Assembly: GCA_002431715.1 (NCBI GenBank)
Contig: DJHI01000317.1
Coordinates: 8,376 to 17,077 of the forward strand
Direction of reading: 5' to 3'
DNA: 8,702 nucleotides
DNA from: Armatimonadetes bacterium UBA5829
Lineage (GTDB): Bacteria > Armatimonadota > UBA5829
Below, piece by piece: positions 5,272-8,702 of this stretch (the stretch's first letter is position 1; each line of letters starts with the position of its first letter). The translations under genes were made by a program, and so were the position numbers. The notes beneath the pieces were generated by a model. It saw nothing but the letters and a program-made list of their open reading frames with translations, was not told where the DNA came from and searched no databases.

Positions 5272-8200
5272 TTACTCTTCGTTACTGCCGACCCCGACAG
5301 GTTCCAGATCAGACTCGTCTCCATCCACGGCAGTTTCTTCCATATGAGGCTTCCTGGAAAATATCCTTAAAAGACCATGCCAGCCATCGTCCACAATCGT
5401 ATAAACCACTGGAATGACTACCAGAGTGAGCATAGTCGATATAATCAGACCTCCGATAACCGCAATCGCCATCGGCGCTCGGTATTCAGAACCCTGATCC
5501 AGCGCGAGGGCTGTCGGCGTCATACCACCGATCATAGCCAGGGTGGTCATCATAATAGGTCTGAGTCTTGTCGGACCTGCTTCAAGCAGCGCATCGTGTC
5601 TGCTTTTGCCTCTGCCTCGCAGGGTGTTGGTGTAGTCGACAAGCAGGATCGCATTCTTTGTAACCAGGCCCATGAGCATGATAATACCGATCATCGCAAC
5701 GATGCTCATGCTGTTGCCTGTCACAAGCATGGCCAGGAAAGCGCCTATCATAGCCTGAGGCAAAGTGAACATGATGACGAGCGGGGTCAGGAACGACTCG
5801 AACAATGCGCCCATCAGCATATATACAAGCACTATCGCCAGCGCAAGAGCGGAGAACATGTACCCAAAACTCTCGTACATAATTTTCTCCATACCGCCGG
5901 TGCCGATGGTTGTTCCGCTTATCTTTCGCATTGTCTTCATCTTCTGCTCAATGCCCTGACTGACATTTCCCATCTCAGCGCCTTTGGCCAGGTTCGCGGT
6001 TACATATACGACTCTCTGCCTGTTCTTTCGGTCGATCTTAGGAGGCGAAAAATCATATTTCACTTCAGCGACATCACGCAGATAGATCGGTGCTCCATCT
6101 TTATTGCCGATGATCATATTCTCCACATCGGAGCTTTTCTCTCTGTCCTGCTCGGCAAACTGGACCCGTATCGGGTATTCCGTACCGCTGTCACGAAGCT
6201 TGGCGGTGTCGTCACCAGCTATAGCAGTTCTTGCGGCTGATGCAACCTCAGCGGTAGTCATGCCGAAATTGGCCGCGCGGACCCTGTCGACAATGATTCT
6301 TCTCTCGGGCTTACTCTCTTTGTATGAAATATCGACATCAACAGCCCCCGGAACGGTTTTAACCACATCCGCAAGGAGTCGTGCCTGAGCCAGTATGTTG
6401 TCCATATTAGGCCCTTGAACTTCTTTTTGGAGGGAGTTGCTGCCGTGTTCCGCATTTGCGGAAACCGATATCAGCTCAGCGCCCGGCACCCTTGCCATTT
6501 TCTGAGACAGCTCATCGACTATCTCTTCAACACTGCGGCTTCTGCGCTTCTTATTGACCACTTTTACCTGAATTCGAGCGTATTGAGGCCCAATTTCAGC
6601 TCCAAAGAAGCCGCTGGAAGCTGCTCCCACATAACTTACATAATAACCCTGTTCGGTCTCTTTGTGTTTTTTGAACCATGTAGCCGGTTTGGACCATACC
6701 CGGTCCGAGGCCCAATAAGTGACAGGTTGTAACTCCGGGACATCCTTTAGAATCTTCTCTAATTTTTTCACTAACCCATCGGTTGCTTTGAGAGATGTGC
6801 CCGGGGCCGTTCGCAGCGTGACGCTGAAAGTGCCCTCGTCACCTGTGGGGAACATGGAGAACCCAAACGGTAAATATATGACCAGAGCCACAAAACCGAA
6901 GACCACCGCAAAGGTGAGCGCGGTCTTCCAGCTCTTGCGGTCGATCATCATTGCTGAGACTAAAAGCCCAATACTTATCAAGGCCACGATGACTCTAACG
7001 CCCATCATCTTGCCGTTTGTCGGCATGCCTATTACAAACACGACCAACAGCGAGACAATGCCTATAACAATGGTCATAAACCGGTTATGCAGTGCCCATT
7101 CGAGCAATCCGCGATACGCATGGTCGGTGGCAGCGAATCTTTTTTCAAGGCCGCCGAACAGCCATCCGGCTATCTTGTCGATCTTATCCTTGAAAGTCGG
7201 TATGCCGCGAGCGTGCCTGCGATCCGACGCCGCATCGTCGCGTTCCTTCTCATGCTCTGTTTTCATCCATCTCGAAGCGAGCATAGGGGTGAGAGTAAAC
7301 GACATCAACAGCGAGAATGCTGTGGCGACCGCGACCGTTATACCGTACTGTCTGAAGAACTGTCCCACTATACCGCCCATGAATGCGACCGGAATAAACA
7401 CCACAATATCTACCATGGTGATCGTGATAGCGGCAAGACCGATCTCCGAACGTCCGTCGAGCGCAGCCTCTTCCTTTGACTTGCGCATCCGCAAGTGTCG
7501 TTCTATGTTTTCGAGAACGACAATCGAGTCGTCGACCAGAATTCCAACGACCAGCGAGAGCGCGAGAAGGGTCATCTGATTCAGTGTGAATCCAAACGCG
7601 TTGATCGGCATGTATGTGGCCATGATCGAGGTCGGAATGGCTATAGCGACAATAAAGGTTGCTCTGGCCGTATGCAGGAACAGGAACACGATCACGACGA
7701 CCAGCAAAATGCCTTCCATTAGGCTCTTATTGACGCCGTTGAGAGCGTCTTCAACCAGTGTCGACTGATCATCCGTGATTACGGTCTTTACACCATCCGG
7801 TAGTATCGGCTTAAGTTCAGCGAGCTGTTTTTTTATCCCATCGGCCACCGAAACGGTGTTTGCGTCGGACTGTTTCTGAACGGTAATAACAACGCTTGGC
7901 TGCCCATTGATACGGCTGAGCCTTTCAGGCTCGGCTATGGTGTCCCGAATGGCTGCAATATCGCTGAGTCTGATTGTCGTGTCGGGGTTGCCGTCTTTAC
8001 CGGCCACATATATCCGAACATTTTTGAGCTCGTCCGCCGATTGATACTCTCCGACGGTTCTAATGGAGTAGTCTCTTGCGCCTTCCTTGATAGACCCGGC
8101 AGGTAGGTTCAGATTGTTGTTTTTAACTGTATTGACGATTGTCTGGAGCCCGATTCCATATGCCTGCAGCCGGTCCTTGTTTACGGCTACTGAAATTTCG

Positions 8201-8702
8201 CGCTCATCACCGCCAGTGACATATACGGATGCAACTCCGCCGATCTTCGCCAACCGGTCCGTTATAGTGTCGTCGGCAAGGATTCTCATCTCCTTGGATG
8301 ATAATGGCCCGGCCAGACCGATTGTCATGATCGGTTGTGAAGCTATGTCGAGTTTTAAGATGGTAGGATCATCGATATCATCCGGCAGGTCGGACTTGAT
8401 TGCCGCGACCTTATCGCGCACATCCGCCGCGGCAGCATCCAGATCGGTTCCAAGCTCGAACTCAATCACTACCGTAGAAACGCCATCCTGCGAAGTGGAC
8501 GTAACATTTCGCAGGCTGCCGACAGACCCGACGGCCTTCTCAATAGGTTCGCTGACCAGGGTCTCGATTTCATTTGGTCCGGCGCCGGAATATGTCGTTA
8601 ATACGGTTACATATGGAAAATCGATCTTCGGATCAAGCTCGCGCGGCATCTTCTGTCTGGCCTGAAAGCCCAATACAATAAGAGCCAGCACGAACATGAT
8701 TA
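5272..8702 (-). CDS. RND efflux pump permease, HAE1/AcrB type, with extra membrane hairpin; N-terminus outside the window
   Basis: At least 1143 residues of a proton-driven inner-membrane efflux permease that works as a trimer with a periplasmic adaptor and an outer-membrane channel. Residues are counted from the Met codon at 8695-8697. The frame stays open to the right edge, and family members have about 15 more residues upstream, so this Met is internal. Seen in order are the start of the first porter domain (DPKIDFPYVTV, SGAGPNEIETLVSEPIE), TM2-TM6 with the proton-relay motif GILVDDSIVVLENIE (D389, D390), and a charged cytoplasmic loop. A second porter half follows, then TM8-TM12 with GLVTKNAILLVDYTN (K1014, the relay lysine). 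The length exceeds the usual 1020-1050. Part of the surplus is two additional hydrophobic segments after TM7 (about 567-616); the rest includes an acidic C-terminal tail (ETAVDGDESDLEP). An adaptor gene would be expected just beyond the right edge. The substrate (drug, dye, lipid or metabolite) cannot be predicted. Confidence 0.95.
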   Translation of the reverse strand, partial: IMFVLALIVLGFQARQKMPRELDPKIDFPYVTVLTTYSGAGPNEIETLVSEPIEKAVGSVGSLRNVTSTSQDGVSTVVIEFELGTDLDAAAADVRDKVAAIKSDLPDDIDDPTILKLDIASQPIMTIGLAGPLSSKEMRILADDTITDRLAKIGGVASVYVTGGDEREISVAVNKDRLQAYGIGLQTIVNTVKNNNLNLPAGSIKEGARDYSIRTVGEYQSADELKNVRIYVAGKDGNPDTTIRLSDIAAIRDTIAEPERLSRINGQPSVVITVQKQSDANTVSVADGIKKQLAELKPILPDGVKTVITDDQSTLVEDALNGVNKSLMEGILLVVVIVFLFLHTARATFIVAIAIPTSIMATYMPINAFGFTLNQMTLLALSLVVGILVDDSIVVLENIERHLRMRKSKEEAALDGRSEIGLAAITITMVDIVVFIPVAFMGGIVGQFFRQYGITVAVATAFSLLMSFTLTPMLASRWMKTEHEKERDDAASDRRHARGIPTFKDKIDKIAGWLFGGLEKRFAATDHAYRGLLEWALHNRFMTIVIGIVSLLVVFVIGMPTNGKMMGVRVIVALISIGLLVSAMMIDRKSWKTALTFAVVFGFVALVIYLPFGFSMFPTGDEGTFSVTLRTAPGTSLKATDGLVKKLEKILKDVPELQPVTYWASDRVWSKPATWFKKHKETEQGYYVSYVGAASSGFFGAEIGPQYARIQVKVVNKKRRSRSVEEIVDELSQKMARVPGAELISVSANAEHGSNSLQKEVQGPNMDNILAQARLLADVVKTVPGAVDVDISYKESKPERRIIVDRVRAANFGMTTAEVASAARTAIAGDDTAKLRDSGTEYPIRVQFAEQDREKSSDVENMIIGNKDGAPIYLRDVAEVKYDFSPPKIDRKNRQRVVYVTANLAKGAEMGNVSQGIEQKMKTMRKISGTTIGTGGMEKIMYESFGYMFSALALAIVLVYMLMGALFESFLTPLVIMFTLPQAMIGAFLAMLVTGNSMSIVAMIGIIMLMGLVTKNAILLVDYTNTLRGRGKSRHDALLEAGPTRLRPIMMTTLAMIGGMTPTALALDQGSEYRAPMAIAVIGGLIISTMLTLVVIPVVYTIVDDGWHGLLRIFSRKPHMEETAVDGDESDLEPVGVGSNEE

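Noticed and set aside
5377..6240. Long plus-strand frame opposite the RND pump, with others at 6719-7579 and 8087-8665
   Set aside because: All are antisense to an unmistakable RND reading frame, with atypical compositions and no domain resemblance.
8695..8697. ATG as the true start of the RND gene
   Set aside because: The frame continues upstream to the window edge, no ribosome site can be judged, and the residue aligns inside TM1, about 15 residues after the usual N-terminus.

Overview
The window carries five protein-coding genes, two of them cut by its edges, and no RNA gene, insertion sequence or CRISPR array. Base composition looks even at a little over 50% GC, and each gene whose start lies inside the window has a Shine-Dalgarno sequence. 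An RND inner-membrane pump implies a diderm (Gram-negative type) bacterium. The mix of a cytoplasmic-looking GH123/DUF4091 glycosidase, an HAE1-type pump and TPR proteins would suit a deep-branching soil or subsurface lineage such as Armatimonadota. That placement is a low-confidence guess from gene style, not from a marker gene.

Left part (1-1895, minus strand): a tetratricopeptide protein with a glycine-rich membrane domain (936-1895) lies upstream of a CstA-family transporter gene (start at 838, running off the left edge). The 97-base gap between them holds a near-perfect sigma70 promoter for cstA (TTGACA, 17-base spacer, GATAAT). An inverted repeat lies inside its spacer and another around the expected transcription start, so cstA is probably controlled on its own rather than only read through.

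Middle (2126-3796, plus strand): a TTG-started GH123/DUF4091 glycoside hydrolase is transcribed divergently from the TPR gene out of a 230-base intergenic region, with its own TTGACA promoter. It converges on the next gene. The 92-base gap between their stop codons contains a short 8-base periodic repeat and a perfect 13-bp hairpin that serves as terminator.

Right part (3889-8702, minus strand): an unrecognised 396-residue protein with a Met/Pro-rich N-terminus, six cysteines and a very acidic tail (3889-5079) follows a large RND efflux permease gene (5272 to beyond 8702, N-terminus missing). A 192-base gap separates them. It holds the pump's intrinsic terminator, a REP-like palindrome, a 7-base tandem repeat and an extended -10 promoter, so the two genes look like separate transcription units. 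The pump appears to carry an extra pair of membrane segments after TM7.

No gene cluster here forms an obvious new system. The most notable items are the orphan Met-rich/acidic-tail protein, the enlarged RND pump, the TPR-glycine-zipper protein next to cstA, and the small periodic and palindromic repeats confined to two intergenic gaps.
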